Shown: in pieces, positions 52,862 through 61,206 of the stretch
Position numbering within the stretch: the stretch's first letter is position 1
How the letters are laid out: every line of letters starts with the position of its first letter
NCBI GenBank assembly: GCA_020160915.1
Contig: JAIUPK010000005.1
Location: 124,001-188,000 of the forward strand
DNA length: 64,000 nt
Direction of reading: 5' to 3'
Source: Actinomycetota bacterium
GTDB lineage: Bacteria; Actinomycetota; Actinomycetes; Actinomycetales; Microbacteriaceae
Position numbers and translations under genes: made by a program
Notes under the pieces: model-generated
Told to the model about the DNA's origin: nothing
What the model saw: only the letters and a program-made list of their open reading frames with translations
Database searches by the model: none

Positions 52862-53473
52862 CTACGGATGCCCGGCCGGCGCCATGAGCGCGGGCCAGAG
52901 CAACCCGAGCACCGACTCGACCCACGCGTCGTCAGTGGCGCGACCTCGGATCATCTCGGCCACCACCACTCCGAGCAGCATGCTGATCACGAGCTCGATA
53001 TCGAGGTCGGCGCGGATCTCGCCAGCGAGCGCTCGCTGACGCAGGTCCTCGCGGAACGGTCGTGTGGTCGTGCGGATCATGCCGAGCAGCAGCTCGGTGA
53101 AGTGCGGGTCGGCGTCGGCCATCACGGCCGCGATCGTGCCTCTCCCGACCACGTCCTCGATCGTGTCCCGCGCGTGGCGTAGCACCCAGCGCACGGTGTC
53201 CTGCGCGGTGAGCCCCGAGGGGATGGGAACGGCCGTGGCGGCTGAGGTCACCGCCGCTGTCAGCAGCGCGTCCCGGTTGGCGAAACGACGGTAGATCGTC
53301 GTCTTGGCGACTCCCGAAGCTGCGGCAACGGATTCGACACTCACGCCAGCTGGTCCCCGGCTGCGCAGCAGTACCAAGGCTGCGGTCGCGATGCGTTCGT
53401 CGACGTCCGGTCGGTGCGCTGGAGGTGCGGGCGCGGCATCCACCGCAGGATCCCCGGTCGCCGCACTAGCCAC
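52862..53473 (-). CDS. TetR/AcrR family regulator
   Basis: A 203-residue repressor-type protein: N-terminal HTH (RIATAALVLLRSRGPAGVSVESVAAASG, then VAKTTIYRRFANRDALL) and a ligand domain with a TetR_C-like end. It is convergent with the alkyl-DHAP synthase gene and is the probable local regulator; a lipid or acyl-CoA ligand is a guess. GTG start at 53473 is leaderless: TAGCAT (complement of 53480-53485), six bases. Confidence 0.9.
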   Translation of the reverse strand: MASAATGDPAVDAAPAPPAHRPDVDERIATAALVLLRSRGPAGVSVESVAAASGVAKTTIYRRFANRDALLTAAVTSAATAVPIPSGLTAQDTVRWVLRHARDTIEDVVGRGTIAAVMADADPHFTELLLGMIRTTTRPFREDLRQRALAGEIRADLDIELVISMLLGVVVAEMIRGRATDDAWVESVLGLLWPALMAPAGHP

Positions 53474-53526
53474 ACTCCCATGCTAGGCCGCCCGACACCG
53501 CGAGACTGTGAATGCGCCTCACGCCC

Positions 53527-53622
53527 TTGACTCTGCGGGCGCGCGGGGTCAGTCTGAGGCTAGGACCAGCTGAAACAACCCGTAGGGTGCACGCCCTTGC
53601 TGATCATGATCGGTGCTGACCG
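53527..53622 (+). promoter_or_regulatory. Promoter and shared leader element of ice-binding-like gene 1
   Basis: TTGACT at 53527-53532 lies 58 bp upstream of a 38-nt block (53585-53622, GGGTGCACGCCC, then GATCGGTGCTGACCG). The same arrangement, at the same 58-bp distance, precedes the second gene. Confidence 0.55.
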
Positions 53623-53650
53623 AGTTCATGTCTTACAGCAGGGGGAACCT

Positions 53651-54670
53651 ATGTCCGGTTCGTCATCTCACTTGATGTCGAAGTCCGCACTCGCGGTTGC
53701 GGCGCTGGTTGCCGCATCGGCACTCGTGCTGCTCACTGGCGTCAATCAGGCTCACGCCGTCGATGAGCCGGGGGATGCCGAGTTCCTCGGCACGGCCGAG
53801 GACTACGTCATCATTGCCGCACAGACCATCACCGAGACATCCGGGTCGGCTGTCGAGGGGGATGTCGCGCTCTACACCGGCACCGACCAACAGCTCCTGG
53901 TCGGTCAGGTCGACGGCGAGATCCATGTGGGCACGGATGCCGCGGGCGGCATCGCCATGGCCGATGCGACCGCCGCCTACAACATTGTTGCCCTTGCGCC
54001 AGCGACCAGCGAGGTCGTCGCCAATCTTGCTGGTGGCGTGTACCTCGCCGGCGTCTACCACTCGGCGGCAAGCCTGTTGCTCGACGGAACCATGGAGATC
54101 CACGGCGTGACGGCTGACGACGTATTCATCTTCCAGGCGTCGACGGAGGATCTCACCGTGCTCGCGGGGAGCCACGTCATCCTGACCGGGCTCGCTCAGG
54201 CGTGCAACGTCTACTGGCAGGTCGGAAGCTCCGCGACGATCGGGAGCAACTCGGTGTTCGTGGGAACCGTGCTTGCCTACTCGGACATCGCAGCTCAGAC
54301 CGGCGCCACGATCGAAGGGCGGCTGATCGCACTGACCGGCGAGGTGACGCTCGATGACAACACGATCGATAGCCAGACCCTGTGCGTGCGCACAGCCGTG
54401 GTCGTCACTCCGACGATCACAACCACGACCACTACCAGCAGGCTGAACGGTGTCGTGACGGTCGATGTGGTCGACACGGCAACACCACCCGTGGTCGGCG
54501 AAGGACCGGATGCCGGTCGGGCGGGCAGTGTGGATCGCGAAGCGTTGGCCAGTACCGGTGCCGGCACCGTCGACTACTCCGTGCCGTTGACTGTTGTCGC
54601 ACTCCTGTCGGTTCTCGGTCTCGGGCTGGTCTTCGTGTCGCGGGTGTCGTCCCGGCGCGAGACCGATTAG
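53651..54670 (+). CDS. Ice-binding-like (DUF3494) surface protein 1
   Basis: A 339-residue exported protein: signal peptide to about residue 37 (ending NQAHAVD) and a DUF3494 domain with QACNVYWQVGSSATIGSNSVFVGTVLA and GATIEGRLIALTGEVTLDDNTI. A Thr-rich linker leads to LASTG, a membrane helix and SSRRETD. DUF3494 is the fold of many bacterial antifreeze proteins, but members also act as adhesins, so ice binding is not proven. LASTG suggests wall anchoring by a class E sortase. The ATG at 53651 follows GGGGGAACCT. Confidence 0.85.
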   Translation: MSGSSSHLMSKSALAVAALVAASALVLLTGVNQAHAVDEPGDAEFLGTAEDYVIIAAQTITETSGSAVEGDVALYTGTDQQLLVGQVDGEIHVGTDAAGGIAMADATAAYNIVALAPATSEVVANLAGGVYLAGVYHSAASLLLDGTMEIHGVTADDVFIFQASTEDLTVLAGSHVILTGLAQACNVYWQVGSSATIGSNSVFVGTVLAYSDIAAQTGATIEGRLIALTGEVTLDDNTIDSQTLCVRTAVVVTPTITTTTTTSRLNGVVTVDVVDTATPPVVGEGPDAGRAGSVDREALASTGAGTVDYSVPLTVVALLSVLGLGLVFVSRVSSRRETD

Positions 54671-54702
54671 GTCCTCCCCGGTGGCCACGGACATTGCCCG
54701 CA

Positions 54703-54798
54703 TTGACAAACGGGGGTAGACAGGTCATGCTCAGCCTCAGGAACAGCTAACAATGTCACGGGGTGCACCCCCACGCTGCTCATGTTCGGTGCTGATCG
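54703..54798 (+). promoter_or_regulatory. Promoter and shared leader element of ice-binding-like gene 2
   Basis: TTGACA at 54703-54708, then 58 bp later the block 54761-54798 (GGGTGCACCCCC, then TTCGGTGCTGATCG), matching 53585-53622 at about 31 of 38 positions. With the preceding G, GGGGTGCACCCC is a perfect palindrome. Confidence 0.55.
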
Positions 54799-54814
54799 GT
54801 CATGGGGAGATCTG

Positions 54815-55726
54815 ATGTCGTTGTTGTCAACTCGCGCGGTGGGCGCGGGGTTTCTGAGTCTGGGTATTGCTGTCGCCGTGTGCGCAGGGCCGATGGCGGC
54901 GTCCGCCGACATCGTTCCGACCATCGGTCTGGGAACCGCCTCGAGTTTCGCGGTACTTGCCGGCTCGACCGTCACGAATACCGGGGGATCTGTCATCGAC
55001 GGCGACGTCGGCGTCAGCCCGGGGTTGGCGATCGTGGGATACCCGCCAGGGCACGTCAATGCTCCATCGGCCCTGTTCGCGGGCGCACCAGTTGATGGGC
55101 CGAAGGCCGACCTGGTCACGGCCTACAATCAGGCGCACGACACCCCGGCCACGAGCATCCTTCCCGAGCTGGGTGGTCAGACTCTGATCCCCGGCGGCTA
55201 CTTCGGCACCGCCCACGGGCCTTTGCAACTGACCGGTGACCTCGTACTGGATGGCCAGGACAACGCCTCGGCCGTGTGGGTGTTCCAGACGGACAGCACA
55301 TTGACGACGGCTTCCGGCAGCACCGTCAGCTTCATCAACGGTGGGTCCGTGTGCAACGTCTTCTGGCAGGTCGGCTCGTCGGCGACGATCGCTGGCGGCT
55401 CCTCGTTCGTGGGCACGGTGATGGCACTGACATCGATCACGGCCGTGACCGGTGCCGACATCGAGGGCAGGCTCCTGGCGCGCAACGGTGCAGTGACCCT
55501 GGACACCAACACGATCTTCGTCGATCCGGGATGCGTCACCGGCGAGGTCATCGACCGCACCGAGGGAACCGCGGACAGCGATTCGCTGGAAGCACTGGTT
55601 GCCAGTCGGACTTTGGCGGCCACGGGTGTCGGTGTCGCGCCAACTCTCACGGTCGCGGCGCTGCTGGGCCTGCTCGGTGTCGCACTGCTCGCGGCGAGAT
55701 CCGTTGTCGCTCGTCGTCGCAGCTAG
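54815..55726 (+). CDS. Ice-binding-like (DUF3494) surface protein 2
   Basis: A 303-residue exported protein: signal peptide to about residue 32, then a full DUF3494 domain (LGTASSFAVLAGSTVTNTGG, SVCNVFWQVGSSATIAGGSSFVGTVMA). It ends LAATG, membrane helix, ARRRS. Closer to typical ice-binding proteins than its neighbour, which lacks the early GTASSFAVLAG part. I chose ATG 54815 because GGGAGA lies at the right distance; an in-frame ATG at 54782 lies inside the leader element. Overlaps the convergent ANTAR gene by four bases. Confidence 0.88.
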   Translation: MSLLSTRAVGAGFLSLGIAVAVCAGPMAASADIVPTIGLGTASSFAVLAGSTVTNTGGSVIDGDVGVSPGLAIVGYPPGHVNAPSALFAGAPVDGPKADLVTAYNQAHDTPATSILPELGGQTLIPGGYFGTAHGPLQLTGDLVLDGQDNASAVWVFQTDSTLTTASGSTVSFINGGSVCNVFWQVGSSATIAGGSSFVGTVMALTSITAVTGADIEGRLLARNGAVTLDTNTIFVDPGCVTGEVIDRTEGTADSDSLEALVASRTLAATGVGVAPTLTVAALLGLLGVALLAARSVVARRRS

Positions 55727-56379
55727 GGCAGGTCGCGAAAGTCCAGCACCCGGGTCACAACGTCATGGGCGATGTCCTCGACGGTGCGCCCGGACGCAAA
55801 AGCGTGGGCCCGCAAGCGGATGAACGCATCGGTTGCGGTGGTATCCAACTGCACCAGGATCATCCCCGTCGCTTGGTGCACCTCACGCCGAAGTGCTGGG
55901 ACACTCCCAGACGGTGACGACTCGTCGTCTGCGGCACCGGCGAGAGTCCTTCGCACAGCGCGAGTGCTGGCTCGGTCGGTGAGTGCTCGAGCGATCTCGA
56001 GTTCGATGGTGGCCAGAGGGCCGGGAGTGGCACGGTAGAGGCAGACCACTCCGACGCTCACGGCGCCGATCGCCATCGGCAGGGCAAAGATGGCGCGCAC
56101 GGGAAGCTCGGCGATGGCCGATGCGAACCCCGGGAACTCGATGAGCGGAGGGTTGGTCGTATCCTCGATCAACACGGCGGTCTGCGTGCGAATCGCGCTC
56201 CACTGCGGCCCCTCGCCAAGCTCGAACTGCACCTCGTCGAGTCGGGTTGCGGTTGCGTCCGTTGTGCAGACTGTGGACTGGCGCCCTGCGTTGTCGAAGA
56301 CGGTGATCGATGCACCGGTGACATCCAGCCGCTGCACGAAGGGCTCGCACAGGGAGATCTCGGCGCGATCATCCGGCAT
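55723..56379 (-). CDS. GAF and ANTAR domain-containing regulator 1
   Basis: A 218-residue protein with an N-terminal GAF domain (ASITVFDNAGRQSTVCTT through VSVGVVCLYRATPGPL) and a C-terminal ANTAR RNA-binding domain (ALRREVHQATGMILVQLDTT, then ATDAFIRLRAHAFASGRTVE). ANTAR proteins act by antitermination on nascent RNA; the ligand and target RNA are unknown. The start at 56379 (MPDDRAEISL) is preferred; ATG 56406 and a longer frame exist. It is divergent from a second GAF-ANTAR gene. Confidence 0.85.
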   Translation of the reverse strand: MPDDRAEISLCEPFVQRLDVTGASITVFDNAGRQSTVCTTDATATRLDEVQFELGEGPQWSAIRTQTAVLIEDTTNPPLIEFPGFASAIAELPVRAIFALPMAIGAVSVGVVCLYRATPGPLATIELEIARALTDRASTRAVRRTLAGAADDESSPSGSVPALRREVHQATGMILVQLDTTATDAFIRLRAHAFASGRTVEDIAHDVVTRVLDFRDLP

Positions 56380-56444
56380 GGGGTGCTTTCGGGATCGGTC
56401 GCGCATCACGTCGACCGCGCCGAGTCGGCGCGGGGTCGGTCGAC

Positions 56445-56488
56445 AGTGTACGCCCCGACTGTGCGACCCGTCGGTACGCAGGTACACT
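56445..56488. promoter_or_regulatory. Mirror-image -10 boxes of the two GAF-ANTAR genes
   Basis: TACACT at 56483-56488 (plus) and its complement at 56445-56450 (minus) point outward. Distances to the two start codons are 64 and 65 bases, so both genes have leaders of similar length. Confidence 0.5.
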
Positions 56489-56552
56489 CGGCATCAGATC
56501 CCCACCCGCATGATGGCGGCCGCGAACTCATCAGATTCCGTCAGGACATTCC

Positions 56553-57305
56553 ATGGCCGAGGTATCGCGGGAGCAGCTCATCACGGAAGCGTTCGTGACA
56601 GTCGCCGACACCCTCATCGACGACTACGACGTCATCGACCTTCTTCATACCCTGGTTGACGTCTGCACCAGTGTGCTCGATGTGGATGCCGGCGGTCTGC
56701 TTCTCGCCGACGAGTCCGGCGACCTGCAATTGGTCGCCTCCACGAGCGAGCGCGCGGACTTCGTCGAGATCATGCAACTTGCCGCTGGCGTTGGTCCCTG
56801 TCTGGACTGCTTCAGCGGGGGGATGCCGGTCTCAGTCGCCGACATCGATCGGGACGGCGAGCAGTGGCCGGCCTTCCAATCGGCCGCTCTGCTCCAGGGA
56901 TTCCACGCGGTCTACGCGACTCCGCTGCGCCTGCGGGGGAAGGTGCTCGGCGCGATGAACCTGTTCAGGTCCACTCCCGGCGAGCTCAACGCGCCCGATG
57001 CAGCCGTGGCGCAGGCGCTCGCCGACGTCGCGACCATCGGGATACTGCAGGAGCGCAGCATCCGGGAGACCGGAATCGTCACGGAGCAGTTGCAGCGCGC
57101 GCTCGAGAGTCGCATCCTGATCGAGCAGGCCAAGGGTGTGCTCTCGGCGATGGGCCTCATGAGCGTGGACGAGGCCTTCGAGGCGCTGCGCACGTACGCT
57201 CGGCGCAACAACCTCCCGCTGCGAGTGGTTGCTGAGGGCGTTGCCAGTCGCACCCTCGACGTTCTCGAGCCCAACGCCTTCGCTCCGCGCCACAAGTCGG
57301 AATGA
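56553..57305 (+). CDS. GAF and ANTAR domain-containing regulator 2
   Basis: A 250-residue protein with GAF domain (DVIDLLHTLVDVCTSVLDVDAGGLLLAD through LGAMNLFRSTPGEL; Cys pair in GPCLDCFSGG could sense redox or ligand) and ANTAR domain (LESRILIEQAKGVLSAMGLM, then SVDEAFEALRTYARRNNLPL). Likely an RNA-binding antiterminator. It is only distantly similar to regulator 1. Confidence 0.92.
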   Translation: MAEVSREQLITEAFVTVADTLIDDYDVIDLLHTLVDVCTSVLDVDAGGLLLADESGDLQLVASTSERADFVEIMQLAAGVGPCLDCFSGGMPVSVADIDRDGEQWPAFQSAALLQGFHAVYATPLRLRGKVLGAMNLFRSTPGELNAPDAAVAQALADVATIGILQERSIRETGIVTEQLQRALESRILIEQAKGVLSAMGLMSVDEAFEALRTYARRNNLPLRVVAEGVASRTLDVLEPNAFAPRHKSE

Positions 57306-57612
57306 TCGGTCGTCCACAGCGCTAGCACAGGTGTACTGTTCGAGTAGTTGCTCTGGACCCCGGCGGCATCATCCGCACCGATGATTTGGGGATCTCGTGA
57401 GCATACATTCTGTAGTGGGCCCGCTGGTCACGCACGTGATCTCCATCGGAGTGCCGGCCCAGAGCTGGGCGCTACCACGTTGGTTCCGTGGGCGCCAGTC
57501 GCCGCACACGGCATCCCCGGCCAGGAGCGCTTGGCGACCGAGTTCCTCGCGGCGCTGCGCGATTCGTTCGCCCGGTCGCGGTTTCGCTGACGAGTCGGCG
57601 GGCTCGGCCGAC
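57306..57612. other. Intergenic region with a possible decayed small gene
   Basis: 307 bases without a convincing gene. A GTG at 57397 opens MSIHSVVGPLVTHVISIGVP, which has no stop until far into the antisense of the next gene. Another frame ends cleanly with ERLATEFLAALRDSFARSRFR and a stop at 57588-57590. A frameshifted small gene would explain both halves, but this is weak. Confidence 0.3.
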
Positions 57613-59469
57613 TCAGATCTGCGGAACCCGGCGGATGACCGTCGGTGGTCCAGGGGCGTCTGTCAGGTTGGCGGTCGTCTGCTCGTTGACGGGTTCGATC
57701 GCGAAGGCCGTGTTTCTGAGTCCGTCGGTGATGAGTCGGGCGAGGTCTGCGGCTCTGCCGTCGAACTCGTAACTCGGAACGTCGTCGAAGTCGATGTCCA
57801 GCGCGTCGTGGCCACGAACGAAGCCGCCGAGGAACGCTGGCATTCCGGCGAGCAGGGCACGGTAGCGCACCCACCGGTGGTTGTCCCACCCGGTGTGAGT
57901 CTTCTTCTCGGACTTCGTGGGGTAGGTCTTCTCGCGGAACTGGGTGACGATCTCCCGGGCCGCAACCTGCCCACGATCCGCCAGACGATCGATCACGTCG
58001 GGCGACATGGTGAGGTTGAGCCCTCCCTCGGTCTTGGTCTGCAGCACACGCACGATCCGATCGCGGTAGCCAGGCGCGTCGAGGTGCGAGTTGTCATGCC
58101 AGTCCCTGGCGGTGAAGAAGATCGCTGCGGCGAAGCCCGTGACCGCGCCGATCCCGGACTCGGGGATGGCCTGGTAGCTCGGCTGAAGAGACAGGTTGTC
58201 CCGCGCGAGAACGATGTTGTCGCGCTGGTCCTCGAAGGGCTCCGTGCGCTCCGAGAATGAGCCGAGATTGATGGCGAATGTCGGGCGACCCGGCAGCGGT
58301 GCGTCGAACAGATGCACGGGGAAGTTGCTGGCCAGGCCGCCGTCGCTGAACCAGAGCTTCTCGTACTGCGGGGCTCCGGGTGGCTGCGCCGCGTCATCCG
58401 GAGAGGGCTTGCGGTAGCTCACGCTCCACAGCGGAACGGCGGCGATCAGGAGCGGGAAGCTCAGCGACATGCGGGTGGCGACGATCACGGGCAGATCCGC
58501 CGCGTCCGGGAGGCGACGCAGGGGAGGTGTGTTGGCCGCGGCCTCGGGATCGTCGGGGCTCGCGTCATCCAGCGCCCTCATGACGGCCGGAGGAAACAGA
58601 GTCGCCCAGACCGCAGGGTCGTACAGGAACGTGCGCGCCTTGAGGGGCATCTCGTAGGGCCGCGACCGGCTCAGGCAGGTGCTGATCATGCGCAGATCGA
58701 TGCTGCGCTCGAACGGGGGGATGTCGCCGATCGACCCGGCGCGGAAGTTCCGCCGACCCGTCCACAGGTGGCCGAAGCGCAGTGGCCCCTCCTCGGCGGT
58801 GAGGCCCGCGGCCAGATCGAGCTTCGTCGAGAGCCAGTTGGTGAGGCCGTCGTCGCCGCCGGACGGATCCAGTCCCCGGCAGATGCCGAACAAGTTCGCG
58901 GGAACGCTCCGCGTGAGCTTCCAGCCCAGTCGAATGCCCACGGCGACGATCCAGCCGATGATGGCGAGCACTGCCCCGGAGGTGATGAGAAGGTACCCGG
59001 GCCACGAGTCGGCCAGAGCGCCGGCGATGATCAGCCCCACGCCGGGCAGCAGACCCAGGATGCTGGCGAGCGGGAAACCGCTGGCTATCGCGCCGACGAT
59101 CGCCAGCGCTCGGGCGAACCCGGTGCGCTGACCGCCGTCGGGCCGGAATCCGGTGAAGGCCATGAGGATGGGCAGCAGCGCCCGGGTCGATCGCTCCGGC
59201 CGGAAGAGCGAGCCCAGATCCAGCTGGTCGGGCAGCTCATAGAGCCGTGCGAAGCCACCGCGTGACCGCCCGAATTCGGCGGCGGCGCCCAGCGCCGCAC
59301 CGATGGCGCCCGCGGACGAACCGCCCATGCCACGGAACCGGTAATGGCGGGCCAGCTCGACGAGCGCTCGGGGGTAGATCACCCCCGACGTGATCCCGCC
59401 CTTCATCACCACGTCGCACTGATCGACGGGCTTGCGCTTCCACCGGGATGACTCCGGGAGTGTCGCCAT
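57613..59469 (-). CDS. Patatin-like phospholipase with internal membrane segments
   Basis: A 618-residue protein. Patatin nucleophile elbow G-S-S-A-G at 50-54 (Ser52), oxyanion-type Gly-rich start (VVMKGGITSGVIYPRAL), and catalytic DGG in WFSDGGLASNFP. Between them, residues about 120-185 contain two or three hydrophobic helices, so the enzyme probably sits in the membrane. Expected to hydrolyse acyl lipids. The physiological role is unknown. Confidence 0.88.
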   Translation of the reverse strand: MATLPESSRWKRKPVDQCDVVMKGGITSGVIYPRALVELARHYRFRGMGGSSAGAIGAALGAAAEFGRSRGGFARLYELPDQLDLGSLFRPERSTRALLPILMAFTGFRPDGGQRTGFARALAIVGAIASGFPLASILGLLPGVGLIIAGALADSWPGYLLITSGAVLAIIGWIVAVGIRLGWKLTRSVPANLFGICRGLDPSGGDDGLTNWLSTKLDLAAGLTAEEGPLRFGHLWTGRRNFRAGSIGDIPPFERSIDLRMISTCLSRSRPYEMPLKARTFLYDPAVWATLFPPAVMRALDDASPDDPEAAANTPPLRRLPDAADLPVIVATRMSLSFPLLIAAVPLWSVSYRKPSPDDAAQPPGAPQYEKLWFSDGGLASNFPVHLFDAPLPGRPTFAINLGSFSERTEPFEDQRDNIVLARDNLSLQPSYQAIPESGIGAVTGFAAAIFFTARDWHDNSHLDAPGYRDRIVRVLQTKTEGGLNLTMSPDVIDRLADRGQVAAREIVTQFREKTYPTKSEKKTHTGWDNHRWVRYRALLAGMPAFLGGFVRGHDALDIDFDDVPSYEFDGRAADLARLITDGLRNTAFAIEPVNEQTTANLTDAPGPPTVIRRVPQI

Positions 59470-59501
59470 GGGGATCCGATCTGTCTACCCCCATTCCTAC
59501 C

Positions 59502-59714
59502 TCATGGGCGGGGTCGTGGGGGAGGGGGAACCTCTTTCGCCGCCATCACTCGGTGCAGCTCGATCGTCTCTGCGCCGCGCTTGGTGTCGACGACGGCGTG
59601 GGTCGCGGTCAGCGACAGCAGTACGCCGAGCGCATCGGTCGCCCGGCCGTCGTCGAGGCGGTAGCGGATCACGACCCGCATGCCGGGTTCGAGGTTCACC
59701 AACGGCTCGTTCAC
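59502..59714 (-). CDS. Small SH3-like domain protein (70 aa)
   Basis: A 70-residue protein matching the SH3-like domain found at the N-terminus of Rv0428c-type acetyltransferases (MRVVIRYRLDDGRATDALGV, then VDTKRGAETIELHRVMAAKEV). Here it stands alone without an acetyltransferase. GTG 59714 overlaps the stop of the SDR gene (GTGA), so the two are coupled. Confidence 0.75.
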   Translation of the reverse strand: MNEPLVNLEPGMRVVIRYRLDDGRATDALGVLLSLTATHAVVDTKRGAETIELHRVMAAKEVPPPPRPRP

Positions 59715-61165
59715 CAGCTGCTGGGCGCGTAGTCCTTGAGGAAGACGCCGAAGATGTCCTCGCCCGCCTCGCCGCGCACGATCGGGTCGTACACGCGCGC
59801 GGCGCCGTCCACCAGATCGAGCGGTGCGTGGAAACCCTCCTCGGCCAGCCGCACCTTGGTGGGATGCGGTCGTTCGTCGGTGATCCAGCCGGTGTCGACG
59901 CTCGTCATGAGGATGCCGTCGGTCTCGAACATCTCTCGGGCGCTCGTGCGCGTGAGCATGTTCACGGCGGCCTTGGCCATGTTGGTGTGCGGATGCCCCG
60001 GCCCCTTGTACCCGCGCCCGAACACCCCCTCCATGGCGCTCACGTTCACCACGTACTTGCGTCGCGCGGCGGCCGCGGCCATCGACGGGCGCAGCCGCGA
60101 GATCAGGATGAAGGGAGCCGTCGTGTTGGCCAACTGCACCTCGAGCATCTCCAGCGGGTCGACCTCGTGCACGGCCTGCGTCCACGAGTTGACGTCGTCG
60201 AGGTCGGGCAGCAACCCGCCGGCGTCGATGGCTGTGCCTGCGGCGAGCCGCTCCAGGGAGGAGTTGCCGGCGCCCATCGCCTGGTCGGCGAGCTCCTGGG
60301 CGGCCGCGCTCACATCGGCCGCCGCCGCGAGGATCGGGTGCGCGGCCAGGCTGCGCTCGAGGGCGAGCGGGTGTTGATCGTTCGTATGGCCGAAGGTGAC
60401 CAGCTCGGGAAGCGGTCCGTCGGGCAAGGGGGCGAGTTCGGCATCCACCAGGGGTTGATAGGCGCCGGGGGAGCGGCGCACCGTCTGGGTCGCGTTGTTG
60501 ATGAGGATGTCGAGCGGCCCTGCGGCGGCCACCGAGTCGGCGAGACCGATGACCTGGGCCGGGTCGCGTAGGTCGATTCCCACGATGCGCAGGCGGTCGA
60601 TCCACTCCGACGAGTCGGGGAGGCTCGTGAAGCGGCGCACGGCATCCCGAGGGAATCGGGTCGTGATCGTGGTGTGGGCGCCGTCGCGCAGCAGACGCAG
60701 CGCGATGTACATGCCGATCTTGGCGCGACCGCCAGTGAGCAGGGCGCGCTTGCCGGTGAGGTCGGTGCGGGCATCCCGCTTGGCGTGGCTGAGAGCAGCG
60801 CAGTCGGGGCAGAGCTGGTGGTAGAACGCGTCGACGAGCGTGTACGGCTGTTTGCAGATGTAGCAGGCGCGAGCCTTGATCAGTGTGCCGGCCGTCGGTG
60901 CCGTCGTGCTCGTCGAGATCGGGATGCCCCGGGTCTCGTCATCGATCCGGTCCGGTGCGCCGGTGGCCGTGGCGGCGATCACGCTGCGGTCGGACTCCGC
61001 GATCTCCGCACGCTTCTCGAGTCGGCGCGTCTTCTTGACCGCCTTGAACATGCGGGCCGTGGCGCGCCGCACGGTGATGAAGTCCGGCTCCTCCTCATCA
61101 AGCTCGGCCATCTGCTCGAGCACTTTCAGGGTGGTCGCGAGCTCGGTTGGGTCGATGGAGGGCAC
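59711..61165 (-). CDS. Zinc-ribbon SDR-family protein with atypical active site
   Basis: A 484-residue protein. A helical N-terminus (1-95) is followed by a CYIC...CPDC zinc-ribbon (about 100-122), then a Rossmann SDR domain (GKRALLTGGRAKIGMYIALRLLRDG, LDILINNATQTV). The expected catalytic Tyr of YxxxK is replaced: the sequence is HPHTNMAKAAVNMLT, with Thr at that position; Ser in NVSAMEG is kept. It may bind NAD(P) with altered or no dehydrogenase activity. GTG start at 61165 lies five bases after TAGAAT. Confidence 0.82.
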   Translation of the reverse strand: MPSIDPTELATTLKVLEQMAELDEEEPDFITVRRATARMFKAVKKTRRLEKRAEIAESDRSVIAATATGAPDRIDDETRGIPISTSTTAPTAGTLIKARACYICKQPYTLVDAFYHQLCPDCAALSHAKRDARTDLTGKRALLTGGRAKIGMYIALRLLRDGAHTTITTRFPRDAVRRFTSLPDSSEWIDRLRIVGIDLRDPAQVIGLADSVAAAGPLDILINNATQTVRRSPGAYQPLVDAELAPLPDGPLPELVTFGHTNDQHPLALERSLAAHPILAAAADVSAAAQELADQAMGAGNSSLERLAAGTAIDAGGLLPDLDDVNSWTQAVHEVDPLEMLEVQLANTTAPFILISRLRPSMAAAAARRKYVVNVSAMEGVFGRGYKGPGHPHTNMAKAAVNMLTRTSAREMFETDGILMTSVDTGWITDERPHPTKVRLAEEGFHAPLDLVDGAARVYDPIVRGEAGEDIFGVFLKDYAPSSW

Positions 61166-61206
61166 ACGAGATTCTACGCCGCCCCTGCGCGGCGTACGCT
61201 CGACTC

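Noticed and set aside
45609-53473. Wax-ester or alkane (aldehyde decarbonylase) pathway as explanation of the cluster
   Set aside because: No wax-ester synthase is present, and the AGPS-like gene points to ether lipids. The diiron protein could still act on aldehydes, so this is kept only as an alternative.
53585-53622. Cyclic-di-GMP or other known riboswitch before the ice-binding-like genes
   Set aside because: The conserved block lacks the sequence signatures of the riboswitch classes I know; only promoter-leader similarity can be claimed.
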